64,000 nucleotides of DNA. Source: JAKAGZ01 sp964412105. Lineage in GTDB: Bacteria; Bacteroidota; Ignavibacteria; Ignavibacteriales; Ignavibacteriaceae. The notes under the pieces are model-generated. The model worked only from the letters and a program-made list of their open reading frames with translations, was not told the DNA's origin and ran no database searches. Of this stretch, positions 34,271 through 43,294 are shown piece by piece. The stretch lies in contig CAYPNM010000002.1 of the NCBI GenBank assembly GCA_964412105.1, forward strand, positions 62,001 through 126,000. The letters run 5' to 3'. Position 1 is the first letter of the stretch. Every line of letters begins with the position of its first letter. Made by a program: the position numbers and the translations under genes.

Positions 34271-36856
34271 TTATAGAAACCTGGAAATTATATTTTCAAT
34301 TTCTTTCAGAGCAGAAGGGATTTTTTCTGTGTTCTTCCCTCCTGCAGTTGCAAGATGGGGTCTTCCTCCCCCCCCGCCGCCGACAAGTTTAGCAACTTCA
34401 CCAACAATCTTTCCAGCAGATAGTTTCTTATCTTTAATAAGATCATCTGATACGACACATACGATCCCCACTTTGCCTTCTAGTTCGGAAAACAAAACAC
34501 CCACACCATTTTTTATTTTATTTCTTAATTCATCGCCGAAGGACTTTAATTCATCCATATTATCTGCATTGACCCTAGCTTTATAGATTTTTATATCGTT
34601 CACATTACTATAGTTTGAAACAACCGAGTCAATATGTTCCAGCTTTTCTTTAAGCTTAAGCTCTGCGTTTTCCTTTTCCAGCTTTTTCTTTTCTTCTATA
34701 AGTTCGGCTAACTTGTCATCGTGCTGTCTCATAAGCTCAATTTGGTGTTGAATGTATTGCTCAATCCCGCTGCCTGTAACTGCCTCAATGCGTCTTATCC
34801 CGCTTGCAATCGATGATTCGCTTATAATTTTGAACAATCCTATTTGAGATGAGTTTTGTACGTGAGTTCCACCGCAGAATTCCTTGCTGAACTCTCCGAA
34901 CTGAACAACATTTACTTTATCTCCATATTTATCACCGAAGAACATAAGGGCTCCCATTTTTTTTGCTACATCAAATGGAATGTTTCTGTGATGCTGCAGG
35001 GGGATGCTTTTTCTCAGTTCTTCATTAACAAGGCTCTCAATATCTCTTAGTTCGTTATCGGTTAGCTTAGCGAAATGTGTGAAGTCGAAACGAAGCCTGT
35101 CTGGTCCTACGTAAGAACCAGCTTGATGAACGTGCGTACCTAAAATTTGTCTAAGCGCAGAGTGCAAAAAATGTGTCGCTGTATGATTTCGCATAATATC
35201 CCAACGGCGTTCCTTATCAACTTTTGCGATTACATTTGTGCCGGGTATAACGGGGCTGCTTTGTTCATTTTCGACAACATGAATAATTTTATTATCTACT
35301 TTTGTAACATCTATTACTTTAAGGCTGGATCTATCGGTTGCTATTTCTCCGTGGTCATCTATCTGTCCCCCAGCTTCAACATAAAACGGGGTTTTATCGA
35401 GAAGAAGCAGATCATTGCCGTTTTCTTTTTTGTGGCCTATGATTTTAGATTCTGATTTCAACTCATCATAGCCGGTAAATTCTGATTTGCTTTCACCGGT
35501 TAGCTCGAATCCTTTTAAATCATTTATGGAGATATTCACAGAAGCAAACTTTTCTTTTGAAGCTTCTCTGCCTTTTTCTTTCTGTTCGTCCATTAATTTA
35601 TTGAAACCTGCTTCATCTATCGCAAACCCATTTTCCTTTGCCATTATGTTTGTTAGGTCAACTGGAAAACCATATGTATCATAAAGCCTAAAAACATCTT
35701 CGCCTGGGATAATATTCTTATTTTCCTTTCTTAAATCTTTAATAAGTTCATCGAATAGTTCAATTCCGCGATCGAGAGTTGCATTAAAGTTCTCCTCTTC
35801 TCCCCGGATGACTTTTTTTACGTATTCTTTCTTCTCTTTTATTTCGGGAAAAACGCTGCTCATATTTTTTACAAGCAAATCCACCAGCTCAAAAAGGAAA
35901 GGCTTATGTAAATTTAGTTTTCTACCGTAACGTGCTGCTCTTCTTAAAATTCTCCTTAAAACGTATCCTCGACCGTCATTTCCCGGAACAGCTCCATCTG
36001 AGATTGCAAACGTAAGTGTACGGACGTGATCGGCGATAACGCGCATTGGAATTTTGTCTTCTTCTTTTTCGTATTTAACGCCGGATCTTTTAGAAACCGC
36101 TTCAATCAAAGGGGAAAAAATATCGGTATCATAATTTGAGTTTTTCTTTTGAAGAACAGCGCACATTCTTTCAAAACCCATACCGGTGTCAACATGTTTT
36201 GAGGGGAGCTCATGCAGGTTTCCTTTTTCATCCCGGTTGTATTGAATGAAAACGAGGTTCCATAATTCGATACATTCAGGTTTTCCTGCATTAATCCAGG
36301 AGGGATTTTCAAAATCATCACTTAGATTTATATGAATTTCGGAACAGGGCCCGCAAGGTCCTGTTTCACCCATTTCCCAAAAATTATCCTTCTCGTCAAA
36401 TCGTAAAATGTGTTTGGGATTAATGTCGGTTTCGCCTTTCCAGAAATTATAAGCGTCATCGTCAGTTCTGTAAACTGTAGCCCATAATCGTTCTTTGGGG
36501 AGGTTCCATACTTCGGTCAGAAGTTCCCAGCCCCATTTAATGGCCTCTTTTTTATAATAATCGCCAAAAGACCAGTTCCCAAGCATTTCAAAAAAAGTAT
36601 GATGGTAAGTATCGTGGCCCACCTCTTCCAGATCGTTATGTTTTCCGCTTACGCGGATGCATTTTTGGGTATCAGCAGCACGTTTATAATCTCTTTTTCC
36701 AGTTCCCAGGAAAACATCCTTAAACTGGTTCATGCCGGCATTAGTAAACAAAAGTGTCGGATCATCAAATGGAACGACGGGAGAACTCGGTACAATTCTG
36801 TGTTCTTTATTCCTAAAAAAGTCGAAAAATTGCTCTCTTATTTCGGCGGAAGTCAT
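34271..36856 (-). CDS. alaS: Alanyl-tRNA synthetase
   Basis: An 861-residue class II synthetase charging tRNA-Ala. The N-terminal catalytic core begins EIREQFFDFFRNKEHRIVPSSP; motif 2 is visible around RVSGKHNDLEEVG. The editing domain has HTATHFLHSALRQIL (HxxxH zinc ligands) and CGGTHV (third and fourth ligand region). The C-terminal C-Ala domain has the glycine-rich run GGGGGGRPHLATAGG. Length is typical, and all editing residues are present. It precedes radA. The 345-base gap upstream separates it from the ECF sigma gene on the other strand. Confidence 0.98.
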   Translation of the reverse strand: MTSAEIREQFFDFFRNKEHRIVPSSPVVPFDDPTLLFTNAGMNQFKDVFLGTGKRDYKRAADTQKCIRVSGKHNDLEEVGHDTYHHTFFEMLGNWSFGDYYKKEAIKWGWELLTEVWNLPKERLWATVYRTDDDAYNFWKGETDINPKHILRFDEKDNFWEMGETGPCGPCSEIHINLSDDFENPSWINAGKPECIELWNLVFIQYNRDEKGNLHELPSKHVDTGMGFERMCAVLQKKNSNYDTDIFSPLIEAVSKRSGVKYEKEEDKIPMRVIADHVRTLTFAISDGAVPGNDGRGYVLRRILRRAARYGRKLNLHKPFLFELVDLLVKNMSSVFPEIKEKKEYVKKVIRGEEENFNATLDRGIELFDELIKDLRKENKNIIPGEDVFRLYDTYGFPVDLTNIMAKENGFAIDEAGFNKLMDEQKEKGREASKEKFASVNISINDLKGFELTGESKSEFTGYDELKSESKIIGHKKENGNDLLLLDKTPFYVEAGGQIDDHGEIATDRSSLKVIDVTKVDNKIIHVVENEQSSPVIPGTNVIAKVDKERRWDIMRNHTATHFLHSALRQILGTHVHQAGSYVGPDRLRFDFTHFAKLTDNELRDIESLVNEELRKSIPLQHHRNIPFDVAKKMGALMFFGDKYGDKVNVVQFGEFSKEFCGGTHVQNSSQIGLFKIISESSIASGIRRIEAVTGSGIEQYIQHQIELMRQHDDKLAELIEEKKKLEKENAELKLKEKLEHIDSVVSNYSNVNDIKIYKARVNADNMDELKSFGDELRNKIKNGVGVLFSELEGKVGIVCVVSDDLIKDKKLSAGKIVGEVAKLVGGGGGGRPHLATAGGKNTEKIPSALKEIENIISRFL

Positions 36857-37201
36857 GCTAGCTTTCCATATTAAATTTAGTTCTAAAGATAATAAATTCG
36901 AGGTTCAGCATAAATTAGAGCCTAAAATAAATTCTGCTTAATGACAAATTTGACGATGATTCACTGGATTGGTGTTAATGCTTGATTTTATTTATATAAA
37001 CGATTATAAACACTCATTAGGATCAATTTTGTAGCGGAAAAAGCATTGCGGTTTGCATGTTGACCGACAATTCTTTTTAGTTTGAGGACGACACTTGCGA
37101 AATTTGGACACTTCTTGATCGCCACTTTGTTTCAAATTGACTTATTAATTGGTTAAATTTAGCTCTTAAATAGGGATAACCAACAAATTTAACGGTTTAC
37201 T
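36857..37201. other. Divergent alaS/ECF-sigma intergenic region
   Basis: 345 bases that must hold promoters for alaS (minus) and the ECF sigma gene (plus). I could not assign a convincing promoter pair. TTG at 37137 and TAAATTTA at 37154 are only 14 bases apart, too close for the Bacteroidetes consensus. No RNA gene, T-box-like structure or repeat was recognised. Confidence 0.45.
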
Positions 37202-37783
37202 TTGCGATTAAGCGCTGATTCACCTGACATAGATGTAATGAAAAGGGTTGCTGCATATGATTCAAAAGCCCTTGAAATTTTATATGATCGGTATTCTCCC
37301 CTTCTTTACACATTAATTAAGAAGATTGCTGGTGAAAAGAGCCTTGCCGAAGAAATACTTACCGAGGTTTTTGTAATTATCTGGAGGAGAATAGAATTGT
37401 TTGATATCTATTCAGGTAATGTTTACACCTGGCTTGTAACCTTAGCAAGGAATAAAGCAGTGGATACAGTTAGGCGGAAAAACGAAAATGTGGAAATGCC
37501 CGAATATACAAATGACTATGAGGTAAATTTTATTCTTCCGAAGCTTTCAAAGCAGATTGATCCACTGGACCTGGCTACGACTAATGCAATAAAGGACAGC
37601 TTTGAAGTTGCCTTAAATAAATTAACTGATGCCCAGCAATATGTAATATATCTTGCTTATTATGAAGGATTGACACAGATAGAAATATCCGAAAAACTTA
37701 ACATACCTTTTGCCACAGTAAAATCAAAAGTAAGGATTGCTTCTACAAACCTGCGGGAATATTTATTAAAAGGAGATTCATAA
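37202..37783 (+). CDS. ECF-type RNA polymerase sigma factor
   Basis: A 193-residue sigma-70 family ECF factor of the SigK-like type. Region 2 (about 13-85) contains DSKALEILYDRYSPLLYTLI and VYTWLVTLARNKAVDTVRR, which recognises the -10 element. Region 4 (about 133-185) contains YVIYLAYYEGLTQIEISEKLNIPFATVKSKVRIA, which binds the -35. Start taken as TTG 37202; ATG 37238 (MKRVAAYD) is an alternative that would trim region 2 slightly. The stop TAA overlaps the ATG of the membrane anti-sigma gene, so the two are translationally coupled and this sigma factor should be held at the membrane until a signal arrives. Confidence 0.92.
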   Translation: MRLSADSPDIDVMKRVAAYDSKALEILYDRYSPLLYTLIKKIAGEKSLAEEILTEVFVIIWRRIELFDIYSGNVYTWLVTLARNKAVDTVRRKNENVEMPEYTNDYEVNFILPKLSKQIDPLDLATTNAIKDSFEVALNKLTDAQQYVIYLAYYEGLTQIEISEKLNIPFATVKSKVRIASTNLREYLLKGDS

Positions 37784-38958
37784 TGGCTGACAAAAATGAC
37801 TATTATGAATTTCTGTACGCCTATTCGCTCGGATGTCTCGACAAAGACGATCTGATTAATTTAAAAAACTTTCTTGATTCAAACGAAGATTACTACTGGC
37901 AGGAATTAGGTGAGTATCAAAATCTTTCTTCTTTACTTCCATCTGTTTTACCAGTTGAAAGACCCGATCCAGAGGTTAAAGATAAGGTAGCCCGCAAGCT
38001 TTACCGGATAAGAAACGAAATAAAAGCAAAGAGGGATAAACTAAAAAAAGAACAAAAGGCATCGGAAGGTAAAGTTGAAAAGGCGATTGAGCCTAAGAAA
38101 GAAGAAACCTCACCAGTGGAGAAAACAGAAAATAAGGTTGAGGATTTTGAAATTGTAACTCCTAAAGAGAAAGTCCCTGATAATTTAATTTCTGTTGAAA
38201 ATAAAAAAGAAGGACCGACTGATCAGATAGAGAAGAAATCTGAAGAAGAGGTTATGGATTTTGAAAAGAAACCGGAAGTAATTGAAAATGGAGATACTGG
38301 TACAACGACAAAAAACAAAGCCTCTGATTCAATAGCGGAAGAAAAAGACCCCTCTCAAAATGTAATAGAAAAAACGAATATACACAGGCATAGTCGTATC
38401 AAACAGATTGAAAAAAAAGAAAAGACCAGAAGCAGACGAAGCCTTTTGGTTATGATATCATTTCTTGCAATGCTGATACTAGTGGCAATACTAGGTTATC
38501 TATATTTTAAATTTTCTTCAAGTATTAAAAAATATGAAGCAAGAATAAATTCCCTAAATCAAGATATGGCAACCTTAAATGGGAGATTTAATCAGAACAA
38601 GGATTTCCTGGCAGTATTAAGTTCAAGAAGTTTAAAAACTATAAGTCTTTCGGGAACAGATATTGCGAAAAATGCTTTCGGGAAATTGTATATAAGCCTT
38701 GATACCAACCATGGTTTTATACAAGCTTCCAATTTACCCAAGCTACAGAAAGATGAAGTGTACCAGCTATGGATATACATTTACGATAATTATTTGTCAC
38801 TTGCAAAGTTTAAACCTGCAGATAATATGGTTTTTTTCCCTTTTGATACTCCACAACTTAGTGAAAGTTCAAAAGTAAACTTTATTTTAACTGAAGAGCC
38901 TTCCAATGGAAATCTACAACCCGGTAAAAAAATTTATATGACGGGGTCATTCCAATAA
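37783..38958 (+). CDS. Membrane anti-sigma factor with RskA-like C-terminal domain
   Basis: A 391-residue single-pass protein. Residues 1-75 are the cytoplasmic sigma-binding domain (FLYAYSLGCLDKDDL), without the HxxxCxxC zinc site of ZAS-type factors. Residues 80-215 are an exceptionally charged Lys/Glu-rich linker, longer than in most relatives. The membrane helix is at 220-242, followed by a short coiled coil (246-275). Residues 290-391 are the RskA-type periplasmic domain (GKLYISLDTNHGFIQASNLP...YQLWIYI). The operon with the ECF factor fixes the role as its regulator. Release probably needs regulated proteolysis; the signal is unknown. Confidence 0.88.
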   Translation: MADKNDYYEFLYAYSLGCLDKDDLINLKNFLDSNEDYYWQELGEYQNLSSLLPSVLPVERPDPEVKDKVARKLYRIRNEIKAKRDKLKKEQKASEGKVEKAIEPKKEETSPVEKTENKVEDFEIVTPKEKVPDNLISVENKKEGPTDQIEKKSEEEVMDFEKKPEVIENGDTGTTTKNKASDSIAEEKDPSQNVIEKTNIHRHSRIKQIEKKEKTRSRRSLLVMISFLAMLILVAILGYLYFKFSSSIKKYEARINSLNQDMATLNGRFNQNKDFLAVLSSRSLKTISLSGTDIAKNAFGKLYISLDTNHGFIQASNLPKLQKDEVYQLWIYIYDNYLSLAKFKPADNMVFFPFDTPQLSESSKVNFILTEEPSNGNLQPGKKIYMTGSFQ

Positions 38959-38960
38959 CT

Positions 38961-39470
38961 TTATTTTTTTTCATTAAAAGAGATCAAAATTAAAATTCCT
39001 GCAGCTACAAGAGCTATCTGCCAGTAAAGAGAAGAGATTCTAAATAGAGATTGATAAAAGAGTAAGAGATTAAACTGTCCGTTTATTATTATGACTAAAA
39101 GCCCCATAAATATCAAAACAGTTCCTATAATTAAAAACTTTTTGTTTGAAGGATTGTCATAATTCAGCATTAGATAGGCGATGCCCGGAATAATTAATAG
39201 GGAGGGTACTAAAAGCTGAGGCTGCCAAAATATCAGGAAGTTATTAAGGACATAAAATAGAATTCCAACGAGGAAAAAAATCGTTCCGATGAAGAGGGGA
39301 ATTTTTCTGTTATTTCCGATCGAAAGATAAACATCACTTATTCCGTAAAATATTAATGCATAGCTTAAGATCTCACTCGCGGTCAGACTAATGAAACCAA
39401 AGAATTTTAATATAAGAGCCAGACCAAGGAACAAAAGAAGATAGGTTAAAATTGATTGGTAAATTCTCAC
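38961..39470 (-). CDS. Small polytopic membrane protein of unknown function
   Basis: A 169-residue, strongly hydrophobic protein with five to six likely membrane helices (about 7-28, 32-50, 57-78, 86-104, 112-132 and 146-164) separated by short basic loops such as GNNRKIP and NPSNKK. I recognise no family. The general pattern resembles the N-terminal membrane module of LiaF/DUF5668-type proteins, but this is not certain. It converges on the anti-sigma gene with 2 bases between stops, which does not imply a shared function. Confidence 0.6.
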   Translation of the reverse strand: MRIYQSILTYLLLFLGLALILKFFGFISLTASEILSYALIFYGISDVYLSIGNNRKIPLFIGTIFFLVGILFYVLNNFLIFWQPQLLVPSLLIIPGIAYLMLNYDNPSNKKFLIIGTVLIFMGLLVIIINGQFNLLLFYQSLFRISSLYWQIALVAAGILILISFNEKK

Positions 39471-39524
39471 GTATCGTCAATAAAGTTAAGTGAATAAAAC
39501 CTTGCCAGTCAGTAACAAGTTAGT

Positions 39525-39723
39525 TTAAGAAGAATCTTCTTCGCCCGGTTGACTAGAAACATATGCCGGAATTTTTTTGCATATTCAAAATCATAAATTC
39601 GATAAGGCGTTCGAAAATTCTTTTAGATTTATCAAGGATCTCACCGGCACTTAATTCTTTTCTCCTTTCCAGTACTAATTTTCGGACATCAGCTTTTGGA
39701 ATAGGGGGTATTGGTTTGGCCAT
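39525..39723 (-). pseudogene. Decayed 5-formyltetrahydrofolate cyclo-ligase remnant
   Basis: The start at ATG 39723 reads MAKPIPPIPKADVRKLVLER, then RKELSAGEILDKSKRIFERL, the N-terminus of 5-formyl-THF cyclo-ligase (MTHFS), including the basic RRK region. After LIEF (around 39593-39599) this frame drifts to a stop at 39553. The next frame continues the family pattern as FEYAKKIPAYVSSQPGEEDS (compare Ak-i-YvS-GEvdT) until TAA at 39525-39527. Adding one base at the TTT near 39595 joins the two. The rest of the enzyme (about 120 residues, including the ATP-binding C-terminus) is missing, so this is a dead fragment. A working folate enzyme would have to be encoded elsewhere. Confidence 0.7.
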
Positions 39724-39745
39724 TATCCAATAATTTAATTTTTTG

Positions 39746-40669
39746 TTATAGAATCCTTTGTCCAAGACTGGAAGCAATTATTTCAACAGCAAACTGAGCA
39801 CTTTGATTTTTGTCGTCAAGTATAGGATTTACCTCTGTTATTTCGAGTGAAGACATACACCCGCAATCTGCTATTGCTTCCATTACCAGATGTGCCTCAC
39901 GGAAACTAAATCCGCCCGGCACAGGTGTTCCAACACCCGGAGAAACAGACGGATCAACTACGTCAAGGTCGAAACTTACATGAATATGATCTACTTTATC
40001 CTTGAATTCTTTTAATACTCTTGTAATAATTCTGTTAACGCCTAATTTATCAACATCAGTCATAGTATAAACGGGGACATTGAGTTTTTTAATGTTTTCT
40101 TTTTCGAGTCTGTCAATACTTCTAATACCAATCAAGGCGCAATTTTCCGGCTTGAGTTTAGGAGCAAATCCATATATTTGCGTGAGTTTTTCGTGACCTA
40201 ACCCAAGCGAAGCTGCAAGGGGCATTCCGTGAATATTTCCAGAGGGAGAAGTTTCATCAGTATTCATATCAGCATGGGCGTCAATCCAGATCAATCCTAA
40301 TTTCTTTTTATTTTTTTTACAGTAAGCAGAAATTCCAGCGATTGAACCTAAAGCCATGGAATGATCCCCGCCGATGCAGAGAGGAAATTTTCCCGACTCC
40401 AAGCTTTTTTCGACTTTTTTTGCAAGAATTGTCGATGTTTTTACTATCTGGTTCAGATACTTTAGTTTGGGATTTGTTATTTTTTGCTGCTCCATTATCT
40501 GGACAAAAATATCGCCCGAGTCGACAACTTTATATCCTAATTTTTCCATTCTTTCTCTTAAACCGGCGATTCTTAATGCAGAGGGACCCATGTCAACGCC
40601 TCTTCGGTCAGCGCCCAAGTCCATTGGAAAACCTATTATATTGATTGTTTTTCCCAGAAGTTTTTTCAT
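39746..40669 (-). CDS. rocF: Arginase
   Basis: A 307-residue ureohydrolase that splits arginine into ornithine and urea using a two-manganese centre. Metal ligands are H103 (GGDHS), D130, H132 and D134 (DAHADMN) and D234 and D236 (SFDLDVVDP). SPSGNIHGMPLA (141-152) and GVGTPVPGG are the arginase-specific loops; the SGN element contacts the arginine carboxylate, which favours arginase over agmatinase. The length is typical of arginases. It stands upstream of the decayed folate gene on the same strand with a 22-base gap, and is divergent from the SpoIID-like gene. Confidence 0.93.
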   Translation of the reverse strand: MKKLLGKTINIIGFPMDLGADRRGVDMGPSALRIAGLRERMEKLGYKVVDSGDIFVQIMEQQKITNPKLKYLNQIVKTSTILAKKVEKSLESGKFPLCIGGDHSMALGSIAGISAYCKKNKKKLGLIWIDAHADMNTDETSPSGNIHGMPLAASLGLGHEKLTQIYGFAPKLKPENCALIGIRSIDRLEKENIKKLNVPVYTMTDVDKLGVNRIITRVLKEFKDKVDHIHVSFDLDVVDPSVSPGVGTPVPGGFSFREAHLVMEAIADCGCMSSLEITEVNPILDDKNQSAQFAVEIIASSLGQRIL

Positions 40670-40832
40670 AAAATGATTTATGAGAGTTTTAAAGTGATTT
40701 TTTTAAGTAAGAAGCGTAACAAATTATAAATAATCGTCCTAATTGTCCAATTGGAAAGGGACTGGAAGATCGTCATTTTCAACTATATTTGCTTATTTTT
40801 TAAAACATCAAAAAGGAACTGTTTCAATAACT

Positions 40833-42170
40833 ATGCCCGGAACCGAACCATTAATAAGCGTCGGAATTTTGACCGATAAGCAAATAGAATTTGAATTATA
40901 CGGAGATTTTAAAAGCTACGGTTTCCACAAAACTTTCAGCGGAAGGTTTACGGCTGAATTGGCCAATGATAAAATCATTTTTAAGCAGTCCACCGAAAGG
41001 ATTGAAGTTACCAACGAAATTATTTTCGAGCCCCAGGAAGTTGGAATGGAATCTTTTCTTATAAAGAATGTTACAGTCGGAAATAAATTTCACTGGCAGA
41101 GAAAAGAAAATGAAAGATTTATTGGTTCATTAAAAATAATCCGAGATACCAATACCGTAACGGCTATAAATATTCTTCCTGTAGAGGAATACCTTGCCAG
41201 CGTTATTTCTTCCGAGATGAGCGCAAAGTCATCTATTGAGGCATTAAAAACTCACGCAATAATTTCAAGAAGCTGGTTGTTTTCACAGGTAAAAAAATCA
41301 AGAGAACTTAATGCGCAAAATAAAGCAGAAATCGACACAGAGACTGAACACTTAAAATGGTATGACCGGGAAGAACATAAGTTATTCGATGTTTGTAATG
41401 ATGATCACTGCCAGAGGTATTACGGAATTACAAAGGTTTTTACCGGCCAGGTCAGGCAGGCGATTGAATATACAAGAGGAATAGTTTTGCAATACCAGGA
41501 TGAAATTTGCGATGCCCGCTACTCAAAATGCTGCGGCGGAATTTCCGAGTCATTTGAAAATGTCTGGGAACCTGTTAAACATGAATACCTTAAGCCAATT
41601 GTTGATTATAAATTCGAACCAGATCCCTTTCAAACTGATTTAACTGTTGAGAAAAATGCTATAAAATGGATCAAAGGAAATCCGGCCGCATTTTGTAATA
41701 CAAATGATAAAAATGTTTTATCTCAAATTCTCGTTGATTTTGATCAGGCGACAAGAAATTTCTATAGGTGGAGAGTCGAATATAGTCAGGGAGAAATATC
41801 AGAAATTATCGCATCCAAAAGCGGCTATGATTTCGGAGACATTTTGGATCTCACTCCATTAGAACGCGGCGCATCCGGTAGAGTAGTTAAATTGAAAATA
41901 ACCGGGAGCAAAAAAACGTTAATAGTAGGAAAAGAACTTGAGATAAGAAAGTTTCTCTCAAAAACACATCTATACAGTTCCGCAATAGTTATTAATAAAG
42001 CCGGAGATGATAAAGGAGTACCTAAAAAATTTATTATACATGGAGCCGGCTGGGGTCATGGTGTAGGCCTTTGTCAGATAGGCGCAGCAGTAATGGCATC
42101 ACAAGGATATATGTTTGATGAAATTTTGCTACATTATTTTTCAGACGTTAAACTGAAAAAGATCTATTGA
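40833..42170 (+). CDS. SpoIID/LytB-domain protein
   Basis: A 445-residue protein with a SpoIID-type glycan-cleaving domain (about 110-260: VEEYLASVISSEM, then LKTHAIISRSWL) and the C-terminal motif HGAGWGHGVGLCQIGA. In Bacillus SpoIID is a lytic transglycosylase acting on denuded peptidoglycan; relatives in non-sporulating bacteria are of unclear role. I prefer ATG 40833 (MPGTEPLISVGIL) because homologues begin near such a strand. The longer frame from TTG 40743 has no visible ribosome site and lacks a signal peptide in either case. It is followed at once by a glycosyltransferase gene (2 bases), so it belongs to an envelope operon to 45793. Confidence 0.82.
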   Translation: MPGTEPLISVGILTDKQIEFELYGDFKSYGFHKTFSGRFTAELANDKIIFKQSTERIEVTNEIIFEPQEVGMESFLIKNVTVGNKFHWQRKENERFIGSLKIIRDTNTVTAINILPVEEYLASVISSEMSAKSSIEALKTHAIISRSWLFSQVKKSRELNAQNKAEIDTETEHLKWYDREEHKLFDVCNDDHCQRYYGITKVFTGQVRQAIEYTRGIVLQYQDEICDARYSKCCGGISESFENVWEPVKHEYLKPIVDYKFEPDPFQTDLTVEKNAIKWIKGNPAAFCNTNDKNVLSQILVDFDQATRNFYRWRVEYSQGEISEIIASKSGYDFGDILDLTPLERGASGRVVKLKITGSKKTLIVGKELEIRKFLSKTHLYSSAIVINKAGDDKGVPKKFIIHGAGWGHGVGLCQIGAAVMASQGYMFDEILLHYFSDVKLKKIY

Positions 42171-42172
42171 TT

Positions 42173-43294
42173 ATGAAGGTTTTGTATTCCTGTTTATCCA
42201 AGAGCTGGGGGGGAATGGAAATGTACACCCTCACTTCCGTTAAGCAGTTATTATCGCATAATATCGAGGTTGAACTTTTATGTATAAAGGGCTCTACTCT
42301 TCAGAATGAAGCAAAATCCTCAGGGATAATTACTCACTCGATTAGCGGTGATAGCTATTTCAATCCGGCAGGTATTTTCAGAATTATATCATTAATCAGT
42401 AAAGGAAATTTTGATATAATTCACACCCAGGCTTCACGTGATCTATGGCTGCTAGTACCGGCTTTAAAGTTAGCCGGTAGTAAAATTCCGCTTGTGTTTA
42501 CCAAGCAAGTCGGTTCTTTTGTTGTTAAAAGAGATTTACTGCATAGAATTATTTATAATAGAGTGAACCTTGCGTTTGCAATCAGCGGAGTAATAAAAAA
42601 GAATATGATAGATACAACACCCCTTCCTCCGGATAAAATCAGGTTGCTTTATAATTGCATTGATGTAAATAGATTTGATCCCGCAAATGCCAGGAGAACA
42701 GAAATTCGGAATGAATTTAATGTCCCTGAAAGTGAACTATTAATCGGGATGATGGCAAGGTTTAGTCCCGGAAAGGGACACGAGGAATTTCTGGGAGCCG
42801 CGAAAATTTTGAAAGAAACCTATAATAATCTGAAATTTGTGATTGTGGGCAAAGCAAGCTATGGAGAAGAAGACTATGAGAGGAAGATTAAAGAGCTAGC
42901 GGAAAAATCGGGTCTTTCCAATGTTGTTATATTTACCGGTTTCAGGAAAGACACAATAAACGTTCTTTCAGCTATGGATATTTTTGTGTTTCCTTCACAT
43001 GCTGAGGCTTTTGGAATTGCTTTGATTGAGGCTATGGCAATGCAGCTTCCGACTGTTGCATCGAATGCGGATGGAGTGCTTGATATTACAATTGACGGAG
43101 AAACAGGTTACTTATTTGAAAACAAAAATGTTAATGATTTGCGTGATAAAATATCAAGGCTAATAAAATCCAGGGAGGATAGAATAAAATTTGGAAAAGC
43201 AGGAAGAAAAAGGGTCATAGATAAGTTTAACATTGAAAAACAAACAACAGAAATTATTGATATTTATTCTTCTTTGATTTCAAAGAATTTATGA
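42173..43294 (+). CDS. Family 4 glycosyltransferase
   Basis: A 373-residue GT-B fold glycosyltransferase. The N-terminal half starts MKVLYSCLSKSWGGMEMYTL, the usual SxGGxE donor-domain entry. The C-terminal half contains MMARFSPGKGHEEFLGAA and the GT4 E-x7-E motif in HAEAFGIALIEAMAMQLP. It transfers sugar from a nucleotide or lipid donor, probably for lipopolysaccharide or exopolysaccharide. The ATG at 42173 was chosen over an in-frame TTG six bases earlier. It overlaps the GT2 gene by 4 bases, so the SpoIID-like, GT4, GT2 and DUF4922 genes are one transcription unit. Specific sugars are unknown. Confidence 0.92.
   Translation: MKVLYSCLSKSWGGMEMYTLTSVKQLLSHNIEVELLCIKGSTLQNEAKSSGIITHSISGDSYFNPAGIFRIISLISKGNFDIIHTQASRDLWLLVPALKLAGSKIPLVFTKQVGSFVVKRDLLHRIIYNRVNLAFAISGVIKKNMIDTTPLPPDKIRLLYNCIDVNRFDPANARRTEIRNEFNVPESELLIGMMARFSPGKGHEEFLGAAKILKETYNNLKFVIVGKASYGEEDYERKIKELAEKSGLSNVVIFTGFRKDTINVLSAMDIFVFPSHAEAFGIALIEAMAMQLPTVASNADGVLDITIDGETGYLFENKNVNDLRDKISRLIKSREDRIKFGKAGRKRVIDKFNIEKQTTEIIDIYSSLISKNL

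Noticed and set aside
34329..34586. Proline-rich plus-strand ORF opposite the alaS glycine-rich segment
   Set aside because: It is the complement of GGC/GGG codons coding the C-Ala domain, a compositional shadow.
37137..37161. Promoter pair TTG and TAAATTTA before the ECF sigma gene
   Set aside because: The spacing of 14 bases is too short for the Bacteroidetes consensus of about 19-21.
39553..39777. 74-residue minus-strand ORF starting upstream of the folate remnant
   Set aside because: Its first 18 residues overlap the arginase 3' end and its last 13 are out of frame with the enzyme family; treated as a pseudogene from 39723 instead.
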